Assembly (NCBI RefSeq): GCF_036711975.1
Contig: NC_091970.1
Coordinates: 5,339,501-5,403,500, forward strand
Length of the DNA stretch: 64,000 nucleotides
Direction: 5' to 3'
Origin: Onthophagus taurus
Lineage: Eukaryota; Arthropoda; Insecta; Coleoptera; Scarabaeidae
The notes below the pieces were generated by a model, which was not told the origin of the DNA, did not search any database, and was given only the letters and a program-made list of their open reading frames with translations. The position numbers and the translations under genes were made by a program. Numbering within the stretch: position 1 is the stretch's first letter; the number at the start of each line of letters is the position of its first letter. Shown one piece after another: positions 25,401 through 37,935 of this stretch.

Positions 25401-27543
25401 ATTAATACATAGTTATTAATTAATTTTAATTTCAATATTAAAGATTTCTCGATAACGCTTAATTTGTTTGTATTGTATTGGCTTCGTCGCTATGGCAACG
25501 AGGCTCATCTCAGCTAATTGCGCATCACTTAAATAAATAATTATTAATTTTTATTCATAATTGCGTATTATTATTGAAATATACTTAAATTAGTGAAAAA
25601 AACTTAAAAAAAAAAAAAATCTATTTGTTTGTTAATATTGGATTAAAAAAGTAATTGGTTCATTTGAATATTAGATGTGACGTCATTGACGCTTTCTAAA
25701 AATCTAAACATAACCTAACTTAACAATACTTTTGGAATAATTTAAAGTTAATTCTTGAATTATACCGTTATTAGTGTATTTACAATTTTAATCAATAAAA
25801 GCAAAAAGAAAAAAAAAATAAGACGAATTAGAGCCATTTTTTAGGTTACATTAATTTGACAACTAATATAACCTAGAAATTTGACAACTTAAACTGAATT
25901 AATGAACGTAGCCAAAATTAATAAAAATAATGTAATAAAAATTAATTACCGCATTAATATTATCAAATCCATCCGTAATTTGGTCGATATCATGTTTATT
26001 ATTAACAACACCATTCAATTTTTCATTTAAATCATCGATTCGATACCCCAATAAATTTAAAATTTCAGCTCTAGGATTTTCCTCGAAATTAGCCCGAATA
26101 AAATGCCAAATAAATTTTTTGTGTTGATCCGAACTAAGATCCGCCTTATTTCGGCAATAATCCAAAAAGTTTCCGTACTCTAAAGCACTCTCTAACTCCA
26201 TGGATTTATTAATTAAATCAGTTTCTGTCACAACTTGACTAATTGTAACTAAATGTGTTGGAGTTTGAACGCCAACGTTAACTCCTGGTTGAGGTTTTTC
26301 GTTCAAAAACGTTATTAATTTCCCACCAAACTAAAAATAAACCAAATTAATACAAAAATGTATATTAATTAAATTAATTTACCCCAAACGAAGCTCCAAC
26401 AGGCCGTTTTAACCACTTTGGAGGTTTGCTTAAATCAACACTAATTGGGGCGACGTTTTGTTGTTGAACAGGGGCTTGAACATAACCATCCATCCCTGGA
26501 AAACTATCAGCGATCTTATTCGTGGTTTGAATTTGCGCAACTTTTCCCCCCATCAAAGAAAACACAGAAACATGCCCATCGAAACCAGATGTAGCAATTA
26601 AAGCGGGATTTTTTGGGCACCAAGTAACATCAAAATTCCACTGACTCGTCCTTGAAATTTCTGATAACACCTCACCCCCTTGTCGGTCAGAATTTGGGTT
26701 CCAACACAAAATCCGCGAATCTTTCCCACTCGAAATTAAAAGATCTGCGTCTCTTTGACACCAAGCGATTGATAAAACTCCCCGTTGATGATTCTCCAAC
26801 GTTTTTAAAGGAGATGTGGCGAATCGTAGATCCCAAAGTTGAATGATCGGGGCTTGATCTTCCTCGGAAGCCAAACAAAGTTGGGTTGCAACTTCCGGAT
26901 GCCAAGCAACCGTTTTCCAACGAATCCTCGATATCGTATCGGTTAATTTAATGATTGGCTCGTTTTTTCTTAAATCCCAAACAACACATTTCGAATAAAA
27001 AGTTGACGCTAATATGTGCTCAACCTGTTTGTTCCATTGGATCGAAACGACGTCTTCGGGGGGTTGCGATTTCGCGCCGGGAGTCATCGGGGAATTTGTA
27101 TTATTTAAATCCCAAATGTAAATTTCGCTATCACTTGCTCCAGAAGCGATTAAATTTCCTTGAAATGGATTAAAATCGATTGTGCTAACAGGACCGTTAT
27201 GTTTATGTGGGGAGGCGCTTAAACCCGGCTCATTTTTTAATAATTTAGACGCGTTATAAATTTGGATAACACCGTTATCGCAACCGCCAATCACAGTTCC
27301 ATATTCACCACCGCTTGGCCCCCAAATAATTTTATGAAAACGATGCTCACTTTGGACGTTTGATTTTTGCTCCATTTCCGAGCTAGGATCGCAAAGATTT
27401 AACGAAAATATTTCTAACGCTGCGTTTGTACTGAACGAGGCGTCGAATTGTTGAGCCGCCGTTCCGGAAGCTAAATAAATCGGGGTTATGGTGATTGGGG
27501 ACCAGGCGATATTCGCCATCCTTTCTAAGTCTTTTACTTTCAT
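22454..27543 (-). CDS. Sec31: COPII outer-coat protein Sec31
   Basis: With Sec13 it forms the outer cage of COPII vesicles at ER exit sites. Nine exons in phase give 1186 residues: 27543-26383, 26330-25950, 25374-25296, 25241-25131, 25077-24883, 24831-24620, 24530-23751, 23148-22696 and 22642-22454. An N-terminal seven-blade WD40 propeller (MKVKDLERMANIAWSP, ASGASDSEIYIWDLNN, KCVVWDLRKNEPI, ISSGKDSRILCWN, TSGFDGHVSVFSL) is followed by FGGKLITF, the start of the helical ancestral coatomer element. An alpha-helical solenoid (LMGNVEAAVELCIKANKYTEAIIIA) comes next, then a long Gln/Asn/Pro-rich linker and a conserved C-terminal helix bundle (SLYDLLREHK, LSPNTLQLLHQMVQIVQ). The message ends ATT-AGG-TAA; a possible donor overlaps the stop, so a further 3' exon cannot be fully excluded. 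A GTTGCCATAGCGAC motif lies in the intron near 25490. Confidence 0.95.
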
Positions 27544-29578
27544 CTTGTTGTGTTTTTTTTAGTGCTAAAATTAAAAGGATTAGGTTAATTTTGTGGATTT
27601 TTCGGCGAAATTAAAGCGAAGGTTATGTTTTATTCTAATCGGAGTTTGTACCTTATTCGGATTCAACCACTGCATTTAACAAATAATTAATTTTTTACTT
27701 TTAAAAGCCGCTTTTGAATTTTATTTTAACACTTCCAACGTGGCTAGAGTTTTATTTACTTTTTGACATTTGATGTAAACGTCAACAAATTCAGTGGTAC
27801 CAACTTAATTTTAGTTATTTTTGTTTAGTTATAAATCTAGTATATCTATAAACGAGGTTGTTATTATTCGGTAAATTAATTAAAATTAAATTATCGCACG
27901 GTTTAACGATTATAAATAATATTGTTACCTTTTTGTCTTGTAAAAATGATTGATTTAATATTTAATTAACATGGAAGAAATGAGATGGCGCTAAAACTTG
28001 TCAAAGTTCAAAATTGGGCCGTAGAAATTCGTGCCGTAGGTTGGTAACGCTAATGTCTATCTTTGAAATTTGAATCATTTTGACAATTAAAAAAAATTTT
28101 TAATTGTTTTAAAAATATACTACAATCTAACGCTGAATAACAATTAAAGCTAGAACTAACACTAGACCTAGAAATATTCAGGTTTAGCCATGCGTCTCTT
28201 AAGACGGCTAAACCAGAATGTTTCTAGTTCTAGGTAAAATGTTAGTTCTGCTCTATACTGTATATTTTTATTGAATTAAAACTAGAACTAGAATGATTCT
28301 AGTTCTAGGCCTTGTATTAGTTCTAGTGACAGTACTAGTGTAAAGCTAGAGTGTTTCTATTTCAAGGTGTAGTGTTAATTCTAGTTTTAATTGTTTTTCA
28401 GCGTTAGATTGTGGCATATTTTTATTGCACAAAAAGTAGAACTAACACTGGACCTAGAACTAGAAACATTTGGGGTTGGTTGCCATGGTTACACATTGCT
28501 ACTACTATTTTTCTATCTCAAATGAATGGGAAATAATGAAAGTTTAAGATCATTTTTCTCGAAAATTGACTGTACTAGATTCAGAAAAAAGTCCTCTTTC
28601 ATATTCCGTAATAGAAATGCCGAAATGGGAATTATTGAAAAGAATTAATTTTAAAGAATAACTTAAAAATTTGTTGAGAATCATAAAGAAAATTGAAAAT
28701 CCTTTAATTTGACACCCAACAACCTATATAAATTTCGACAATTTCTTTTTATCGGTGTATTTTAATTAATAATTCCTTAATTTTAGGATAAAGTTAGGAA
28801 TTAAAAAGAATTGCAATTTTATAAATTTGTATTCTTAAATGTATATACAGGAAATAACAATTCTAATTGAGTTTTTCACTTTGTTTTCGTTAAGGAATAT
28901 TGTGCTAGTGCAATAATCGAACTGATTATTAATTTCTTTTTATCTTAAAGAAAATAACATCACTTAAATCATTTATACAGTAACAAAAATAAGCTTTTTT
29001 TAGTAAATATTGTTTATGACGGGGAAGAAATATACAAAAGAGTATTATCGCGTAAGAATTGCCAAAGTAATAAACTAAGTTACTAAAAAAGAACATTCCA
29101 TATTTAGTTTATATTGTAAGATCTTGCTTAAAAGGATATTTTTATAGGTTTTTTTTAAATTAACATTCTGGCAATGCTTACTTCTGCTTCAAAACTACTT
29201 TGTATCTAGAGGCGTGCGCTACATAAGACAGGCATACAATAATTATTTATATATTAGAAAAAACTAAGCATTCAAATCCACTTATAAATCGTCGTCATTT
29301 GAATGGGAAGCTTTTTCGTTCCAAATTTTATTAGGTTTTTACTAGATTAGGAGAATTTATAATGTATGTTTACTTAAAAAAATATCAAACCACCTTTGAG
29401 GTAATCCGATTAAAAAAAAAAAAAAAATAACTTTACATAAATTACGATCTTAAATAAGTTACATTCCCTTAAGTATTACTTCGATTTTTTTTAACAAAAA
29501 AGGAAGAAATTGCATTTTAAAAAACAATAATTACATCCATAATCCACTTTTCCTCCTTTTTTTAATCTTTTCTGATGT
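27544..29578. other. Spacer between Sec31 and Lis-1 with CTAG palindromes
   Basis: The first few hundred bases hold the Sec31 promoter. An isolated AGATGGCGCTAAAA motif lies near 27985. About 28119-28475 is a compound palindrome: three rounds of CTAGAACTAACACTAGACCT and its complement, with CAGCGTTAGATTGTGG at both ends and GGCTAAACC inverted repeats inside. One copy of the CCTTTAATTTGACACCCAAC repeat typical of the Lis-1 intron sits at about 28700. The rest is AT-rich 3' flank and possible 3' UTR of Lis-1. Confidence 0.6.
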
Positions 29579-32500
29579 TTAACGGCACTCCCATACCTTC
29601 ACCGTTTGATCAACACTTCCAGATATAACATAAGGATGTGACCTATGAAAATCTAAATACACACAACAAAAAGTATTTAATTACATCAAATTAATTCAAA
29701 AATTATAACTCACCTAAAGACGTACAGAAATGTTTATGAGCATTAATAACTTTCATACAGCGTTTATTTCTCAGATCCCAAACGCGTAGCGTTTTATCAT
29801 CACTAGCAGAAACCAAAAATTTCCCTCCAGGATGAAAAACGACTCCTCGAACCCAATTATCGTGCCCTTGAAGTAAAATCAAACAAACCGCCGCTGTTAC
29901 ATCCCAAATACGTATCGTTTTATCTCGCGATCCCGACACCAAAAACGGCCCCGTATGCGAGGCTTTTCGATTATCGGTGGAGCCGACAGCCTCGTTAATA
30001 GCTGATGAAGCAGATTCTGGGGCCCAAGCTATACATTCGATTACGTGTTCGTGGGCTCGTAACTCAGCTCGACATTCCCGGGTCGAAACGAGCCACACTC
30101 GAACGGTTTGGTCGTTCGAACAACTTGCCAACATTAACCCATCGGGGGATGGCCGAACCATTCTAACCTAAAACATAGTAGATTAAAAATTAATAACACA
30201 AAATTGTTTTTTTAATTTATTACGAACCCATTCTCGATGCCCAACAAACGTCCTAACCGAATACCCGGTGGTTACATCCCACATTTTAATCGTCTTGTCT
30301 CGACTGGCTGAAACGACGAAATCCCCCGCTGGCATAAAAGCGACGCTCGATACATTATGGTCGTGCCCGAGCATCGTTCGGACGCAATCGAACGTTTGCT
30401 GGAAATCCCATAACTTAATCGACATGTCCGCGCTGCAAGAGACCAATGTTTTTCCTGTTGAGTCGAAGGCGATGTCTTGAATCGAATCGGTGTGACCCTT
30501 GAGGGTGCGCTCGTACTCGCCCGACTCGAAATCCCACACTTTGATGGTTGCGTCTTCGCTGGCCGATACCATCACGCTAAAAAGCGGGTGGAAAATTACT
30601 CGTGTCACGGGGGCTCGGTGACCTGCAATTAACAAATTAAGTTAAAAAGATTCATAAAGGAAATTAAAAATCTTTTAATTTGATATCCAACAACCTATAT
30701 TTTGAGTAAAGGGTATATTTTAACCTCTAAATGTGACATTTAATAATATTAAATATCAAAAATTTGTTCAGAATCATAAAGAAAATTGAAAATCCTTCAA
30801 TTTGATACCCAACAACCTATATCAATTTAAGAATTTTTTTATTACAACCGCCATTTTGTTTTTCAATTATTTTTTATCGATCAAAAAATATCAAAATCGA
30901 AGAATGTATCAAAAATCCTTTAATTTGATACCCAACAACCTATATTTTGAGTAAAATTTCAAAATATTACTTAAAAATGTGACATTAATAATATTAAATA
31001 TCAAAAATTTGTTCAGAATCATAAAGAAAATTGAAAATCCTTTAATTTGATACCCAACAACCCATATCAATTTCGATTTTTTTTATTACAATCGTCATTT
31101 TGTTTTTCAATTATTTTTTATCGATCAAAAAATATCAAAATCGGAAAATATATCAAAAATCCTTTAATTTGATATCCAACAACCTATATTTTCAGTAAAA
31201 TAATACAACATAACCTAAAAAATGTGTCAATTAATAGCCGCCATCTCTAATTTTAATTTTTTTCTTTTAATTTTATATATCTTTTGGTAGAATTAAGGTA
31301 AAACCATGGTGTTTGGACTTAAATAACTTAATCTTTAATTTTGAACCGAGTACAAATAAATTTTGTAAATTCTAATTAATTTTTTGAAAAATTAAAGAAT
31401 TAATTTTAAAAGATAACTTGAAAATTTGTTGAGAATCATAAAGAAAATTGAAAATCCTTTAATTTGATACCCAACAACCTATATTTTCAGTAAAATAATA
31501 GAACATAACCTTAAAAAATGATAACATAATGGCCGCCATCTTTAGTTTTTTAAATTTTGTATATCTTTGAAAGTAATTGAGATAAAACCATCATGTTTGG
31601 ACTTAAATAACTCGATTTTTAATTTTAAATCGATTAAAAATGATTTTGATTAATTTTATTTGTTTTTTTTTTTAATTAAAGTATTAATTTTAAATAAAAA
31701 TTAAAAAATAAAATAAGGATCATTAAGGAAATCGAAAATCCTTTAATTTGACACCCAACAACCTATATAAATTTCGAAAAATTTTCATTGAAGCCGCCAT
31801 TTTGTTTTTAATTATTTTATTTTTCGAACGTAAAAACATCAAAATCATAGAAGGCATCAAAAATCCTTTAATTTGATACCCAACAACCTATATTTCGAGT
31901 AAAATTATAGAACATAACCTTAAAAAATAATGACATAATAGCCGCCATCTTTTTTTTTTTTTCATTTTTATCATCTTAGGAAGTAATTGACACAAACTCG
32001 TCGTGTTTGGACTTAAATAACTCTATTTTTAATTTTAAATCAATTAAAAATGTTTTTTGTTAATTTTATTAAATTTTTTGAAAAATTAAAAAGTGATTAA
32101 AAATCCTTTAATTTGATACCCAACACTCAATATGTACAAAAAAAAGATAAACAATAACCTTTAAAAAAAAATGACATTATAGCCGCCATCTTTATTTTTT
32201 TAATTATGTTTATCTTTGGGTGTAATTAAGATAAACCCATCGTGTTTGGACTCTAATAACTCGATTTTTAATTCTAAATCGATTAAAAAGAAAAAAATCG
32301 CTTCAAGTTTTAATTTTAAATTTAAAAAAAAATTTAATCGTTACCGCTTAGTGAGAACTTTTCGGGCGGTCTTGGAATCCATTCAGACGGGCATCGTTTC
32401 CCTCTAGTCGGGGCTCCTTCGATATATTCTTTCTCGGCCTCGCTCAATTTCGTTTCGAGTTCCATCACTTTCTTTTGAAGGCGAATGACCGCCGTCCATT

Positions 32501-34377
32501 TCTTTTCGAGAAGACCGCCAAACTTTCGATCGACTTCTCCGGGCATATCCGCCTCCTTTTTAAACGCCTGCAAGGCATCTTTGTAGCCATTGCTATTCAA
32601 ATAGTCAGCGATCGCCTTATTACTGTAAAAAATAAAATTTTATAATCAAGTTTATTTTTAACAATTAGATAATAACCATCAATTATATAGATATAAACCA
32701 AAATTTAGATAAGATTGTTGGTTCAAATTTTATTTTATTGCCAAAGAGAGAAAGGAAACTCCAAAATCCAATCGAAGTATGTCATCGAAAATATGACTAA
32801 CAAATAAATTACGTAATATCTTTGAATAAACTTAAAAGAAAAGTATTTTAAACCGTTTAATAATAATTAATTTTTAAGTTTACCGAATCATAACGAAGAT
32901 TGAGAATTGTTCGCTTAAATGCACTTTTTAAACGATTATGACTCTATTCACAATATGAGTCATCACCCGTTTTATTTCAACAACAAAAAATTGTATCATT
33001 TTAAGGTGCTCATATTGTTATCTGTCATTAACTTTAATAATTATCAAGCATAAACTTTAAAATATACACCATGAAAAGTCCTTCAAACAACCGTATTGAG
33101 TGCCTATTTATGATTATTTCGCATTCTATTTCAAACCAAGCCATTTCAAGATTAATTAATCCTCATAATTAGCAACAATACATTAAAAAATAATAAGATT
33201 TAATCCTTTACCTTCAATTTAAGACACAAACAGTTTCTTAACCTACTAAAAATAACCTCGATACGACTTATTCAATTTTATTTTTTCTCGTTTTGTGATA
33301 ACCTCAGAGAAATCAATTCAAATTAAAAACACTTTGAACTAAGGCAACAACTGTCTAAGAATAATTTAAAATTTTAATTAAAACGCGTAAAAGATTAAAT
33401 TGTGTCAGGCGAGAAATAAATTTCATTTAATTTCCTAAAAGCGATTAAATCGAGGTGATCACCTCCGAAACAGCTTCAACGATGACCTACCTTCCATAAC
33501 CAGAATGAATTCTTTTACTTTATAAAACAAGACCGGGTTAAAATTCCCAGAAGAAACTTGAAAGGTCATTTTACCGGATTAAGTACAGCTAGATAACGAT
33601 TTAAATGAACCACACAACGCTTTTATAATAATTTATTTATACACTTCTTAATTAATCCGTTAGTTTCATCCAAAAATATCCACATTCTTTGCGCTGTTAG
33701 TATTTATAGAAAGGACCCCGTTGAAATTCTCGGGGGATAAATCGTGATTTACTCAAAATCACCAAAACATATTTTAAAGTATTTGCTTTGGCGTCGCGAC
33801 GTCCCCTTGGCATTGGCGTCGCTTGTGACGTCACAACGCCCCAAAAATCAATACAGGAAATGCAACTCAACTGGCACTCACAAAAAATAAACACTCAAAT
33901 TAATTTTCTTTCGAATTACCTTCTCCACCTTCTCTTTATACGGTTAAAAAAATTAATAATAAAGCACGATTTAGCACATCACGATCGGAATAGAAACACA
34001 ATTACTTTCTCTTTCACAACACAACAACGCCGAGAACAAGACTCCGACCGCTACAAATACCGGAATTCCTAGAAAACGGTTTTTAACACAATCCTCGAGA
34101 TAGACCAATAAGAGAAACTGTACTTTAACCGTAAATCTTGCGAGAATTAAACGTTTAAAAAACATTTTTAAACAATTCAAAAAAAAATAACCTAAAAATC
34201 ATAAACGTCAAAATTAAATGTCAAAGAATACAATTAAAATAGAATACAATAAAAACGTTGGTAATTCTGATTTTTGACATTTCCGTAAATGAAAGAAAGA
34301 AAAAAAAAATGTCAAACGTCAAAAACATTTTGTACTTACAGCTCTTCTCGCTGCCGTTGGGACAAAACCATTTTCAT
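29579..34377 (-). CDS. Lis-1: Lissencephaly-1 homologue (Lis-1), dynein regulator
   Basis: Binds cytoplasmic dynein and NudE and controls nuclear migration, spindle positioning and axonal transport; it is also the non-catalytic subunit of PAF acetylhydrolase. Exons 34377-34340, 32622-32345, 30622-30228, 30167-29714 and 29652-29579 give 412 residues, the normal length. It starts [20 protein letters not shown] (LisH dimerisation motif), continues with a coiled coil ([20 protein letters not shown]) and seven WD40 repeats (for example [64 protein letters not shown]), and ends [14 protein letters not shown]. The second-last intron uses a GTTCGT donor after EW. A probable non-coding 5' exon ends at donor AACT|GTAAGT (34614). 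The large intron 2 is filled with repeats. Confidence 0.97.
30660..32200. repeat. Repeat array in the Lis-1 intron (CCTTTAATTTGATACCCAAC)
   Basis: A ~31 bp phrase starting ATCCTTTAATTTGATACCCA and ending ACAACCTATAT occurs at about 30672, 30795, 30916, 31038, 31159, 31456, 31738, 31862 and 32104, and once outside at 28700. Several steps are ~121 bp. Longer units (~280-410 bp) also recur, each with AATAGCCGCCATCTT, CATGTTTGGACTTAAATAAC and a tract of T. All copies keep one orientation. No coding capacity. Confidence 0.8.
32623..34339. other. Lis-1 intron 1; a CpG-rich block inside
   Basis: No gene is seen. Around 33785-33845 a small CpG-rich block contains GTGACGTCAC, a CRE-type palindrome, and could be an internal promoter or enhancer. 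Short frames on both strands show no family resemblance. Confidence 0.4.
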
Positions 34378-35154
34378 GTTAGAGTTCCTTAAGCAAGAGA
34401 AAATCCTACAAAGGATATTGCATTACCTAAACAGAGAAATGAGAGTAATATTGCGCTTAAAACGAAACAAAAAAAACAAATTAAAAACCCCAACTCTGGG
34501 GGAAAAAATCAATATCAGCCATTTTGGTTCGGAATTAAAGAAACCGGTTGGAATTAATTTTTGAACGTTCGTTGCGGTTTGTAATGTTGCAAGTTACATT
34601 CGGGGGTACTTACAGTTAAACAGGAAACGTATTGCGGGTAAAAATCCTCTTCGTACACGATTAAAACACTGAAAATCAACACGAACGATACACACCTCTC
34701 GACGACACTCTAATAACTGATTATCACTAGTGCAATACCAACTGTTATACTTGATTTCCCCCCCACCCAAAAATCAAGAATTTATTTATTGATTTTCGCT
34801 TTTATTAAATAAAATTTATAATCATTAAAATTAATCATAATATTTTCGTAATCAACGCAAATCCTTTAATACATTCATTAATAATTAAAAAGAAACAACA
34901 TAAAAATTTAATTCGTAATTTAATACCAACATTAAAATCAAACAAAAAAGATATTTTTATGAAACAAAATTAATTAAATTTAATCAAAATTAATCGCAGA
35001 TAATTAATTAAATTGAATTCAACATTATTAACTTTACTTTTATCTTTTAAAATAATTTAATTTTTTAATAAATAATTCAAATAAATCCGAGGAAATAATT
35101 GAGGTTATGTTAAAACGTCAAAATTAAATATTTATTTCAAAATTGATTAAAACC
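34378..35154. other. Divergent spacer Lis-1/MINPP1
   Basis: Holds the Lis-1 promoter and a likely non-coding Lis-1 exon ending at 34614. The right half is AT-rich flank ahead of the MINPP1 gene. The phrase GAGGTTATGTT near 35100 is one of many scattered in the window. Confidence 0.45.
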
Positions 35155-36678
35155 ATGTTACTTCTTTGGATAATCTTTTTAAATTTCTATTTAAGTATTC
35201 ACTCCGAAGAGTACATCGAAAATTATCTCGGTACGAAATCTGCTTATCGATACGTTGCGAATCTAAATAATTTCGAAAACCACGACCAAGAAGGATGTGC
35301 GACTAAAATTTGGATGTTTGTAAGACATGGAACGCGATATCCTGGAATTTCGGATATTAAAGTAATGCGAGAGCATCTTCCTAAGTTGCAAGATGAAATT
35401 ATACGTATTAATGAAGATGAATCATTAAAAATTGATCATCGGTTATCAAAATCCGATTTGTTATTGTTTAAAAAGTGGTATCCTCGCGTGGAGGAGTACG
35501 AGGCGAAAATGTTAACTGTTGAGGGTGAAAAGGAGATGGTTGAGTTAGCCGAGAGGATGCAATGGAGGTTTCCAAACTTGTTAAAACCTTTTTATAGCAA
35601 CACATCTTATGTGTTTAAACACACTAAAACTCAAAGAACTAAAGAAAGTGGGAAATATTTTGCAACTGGTTTGTTTGGGAAGAGTGTTCATGGAGGTGGT
35701 TATTATCCGATAGCTGTAAAAAGGAATTCTATATTAAGGGTAATTTATTTATGGTTTTATTTGAATTAAATTTTCATTAAAAAATTAGTTTTATAAGTTA
35801 TGTAAAAAGTGGATTATTTCTGTGAAAAAAAATGCTCAAACTTACAGTGAAAGAAATAATTTTTATGATACGGAAATTATGAGGGAAGCTTTGGATAAAG
35901 TATCGAGTAAACTTGGATTAGATAATTTAACTGTATGTAAGTAAATTATGATTATTATAAATAAAAATATATTAATTTCTTTTTTTTTACAGCCGATTTA
36001 CACTCAATGTACGTAACCTGTGCTTTTGAAAGCTCTTGGAGTAATCGTAGAAGATCTCCATGGTGTATTCCTTTTGATATAGAAACAATAAAAGTTTTAG
36101 AATATGCTGAAGATTTAAAATATTATTGGGTGGATGGATACGGATATGATTTAACATGTAATCAAGCATGTCCCGCTTTTAATGATATGTTTAATTTTAT
36201 TAACAGGTAAATAACTCCATAAGAAATTTTCAATTAATAATTATTAATGTTTTAGTGAAGAAAAATACCCAAATGCTTTATTTTATTTCACTCACTCAGG
36301 TTCATTACTAAAAATGTTATGCCATTTGGGGATTTATCGCGATCATAATCAGTTATTGGCGAATAATTTTGAAGAGAACAAGAACCGGCAATGGAAAGTT
36401 AGCAAAATTGATCCATTTGGAAATAATTTAGCTTTTATACTTTATACGTAACTTATTCTTTATCTAATTTAAGTCAAATTTTTATTTCGATTAATTTTAG
36501 ATGTAATGGGACCAAAAAAGTTTTAACAATGCATAATGAGAATATCATTCGGCTTCCGGCTTGTCCAAAAAGTGATTTTTGCGATGTAAAAACGATTGAA
36601 GATTATTATAAAAATAGTTTAACGTGTGGTTTCGATGAAATGTGCGAAAATAACTTAATCAATATTACATCTAGTTAA
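35155..36678 (+). CDS. Multiple inositol polyphosphate phosphatase 1-like (MINPP1)
   Basis: Histidine acid phosphatase family, normally removing phosphates from InsP6/InsP5 in the ER lumen or outside the cell. Exons 35155-35739, 35789-35936, 35993-36206, 36256-36447 and 36501-36678 give 438 residues. It has a signal peptide (MLLLWIIFLNFYLSIHS), the catalytic RHGTRYP, the family segment SWCIPF-like SPWCIPFDIETIKVLEYAED, and NNLAFILYTC near the end. The proton-donor motif is altered: where human MINPP1 has HAET the protein reads FTHSGS, so the histidine stays but the glutamate is glycine. Activity is therefore uncertain. The annotated start is the first true ATG; a longer frame starts only at TTG. 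Shuffled copies of its last two exons lie 350 bp downstream. Confidence 0.85.
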
Positions 36679-36939
36679 TGTAATAAATTAATATGTCAAA
36701 AAGAATGTAGGTAAAAAAGATTTCTGTAATATACTAAAATATTTTTAATTTTCTCAAAAGTTATGAGGTAATTAATCGTTTTTATATTATGAGGTTTAAT
36801 ATGATTATAAAAATAATGTGATTATGAAATTAAGGTTTAATTTTGATAAATTAATACAATTATAATTGAAATAATAGTGGTATATTATTATGTGAGGGCT
36901 ATTAACTAACCTGAGTGAATAATAGCTTATTATATGTGA

Positions 36940-37500
36940 CTAGAACACTATACTTTGTCCACAATTATTATTGAAATTGATTCCATAAATTTATTTTTTT
37001 AAATAAATTTTTTAATGTTTAAACAAAAAAGTTTTAACAATGCATAATGAGAAGATCATTCGGCTTCTGGCTTGTCCAAAAAGTGATTTTTGTGATGTAA
37101 AAACGATTGAGGATTATTATAAAAATAGTTTAACGTGTGGTTTTGATGAAATGTGCGAAAATAACGTAATTAATATTACATCTAGTTAATGTAATAAATT
37201 AATGTCAAAAAGAATGTCGGTAAAAAAGATTTCTGTAATATACTAAAATCCTTGTTTATAGATATCTATAAACAAGGCCCAAATGCTTTATTTCATTTTA
37301 TTCACTCAGGTTCATTGCTAAAAATGTTATGCCATTTGGGGATTTATCAAGATTATAATCAGTTATTGGCGAATAATTTTGAAGAGAACAAGAATCGTCA
37401 TTGGCAAGTTAGCAAAATTGATCCGTTTGGAAATAATTAAAAATATTTGTCAAAAATGTCGGTAAAAAAGATTTCTGTAATATACTAAAAAAAATTTTAT
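36940..37500 (+). pseudogene. Shuffled copies of MINPP1 exons 5 and 4
   Basis: 37024-37189 copies exon 5 of the upstream gene (VLTMHNE.IIRL.ACPKSDFCDVK to the stop). 37278-37440 copies exon 4 (PNALFHFIHSGSLLKMLCHL to DPFGNN and then a stop). The order is reversed relative to the gene and there are no introns or shared splice sites. Between them sits a perfect 28 bp palindrome (37250-37277). Both copies carry the TAAAAAAGATTTCTGTAATA tail found after the real gene. On the left the block joins a fragment of the interspersed repeat (36955-37022). Probably non-functional. Confidence 0.75.
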
Positions 37501-37935
37501 TGTGTTTAAATTTTTTTATTTCTATTTTAGTTTTAACCGGTTTCGGTATCAATTACCATCCTCAGAAAACACCTAAATATTAAAAGTTTACAATAACTTA
37601 AGCTAGAATTCTTTATTCAATTACACTGCCTAACAACTAAGGGGCCCAGAAAGTTATGATATTTAAACACTATAGAAGAAATTGTTAATCATCCTCGTTC
37701 TTTCTGTGCTACAGGTGCCTTAAATAATTTCTTAGTTTCCATAAATCTCGTTATTTTTAAATTCAATTCTGGTTCCTGAGGATTAATTCTTTGGAGATTA
37801 ATTACAAGCTTTTAAATGTTGTAAGTAATAAAACACAAAATTTAATGCTGCTTAATTTAATGATTTAATGTTTCAAATAATAAATAAACACGAATAAAGA
37901 TAATGGATAACAATGATAATAAAATGGTTCAAAAT
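37501..37935. other. Spacer before the GH1 gene
   Basis: About 37530-37590 contains TTTTAACCGGTTTCGGTATC followed by ACCATCCTCAG, a phrase type often seen at the ends of insect interspersed elements. No further structure is resolved. The rest is the 3' flank of the GH1 gene. Confidence 0.3.

Noticed and set aside
37530-37590. AACCGGTTTCGG phrase as the end of a named retroelement
   Set aside because: The phrase is suggestive, but no other part of an element was found, so no family is assigned.
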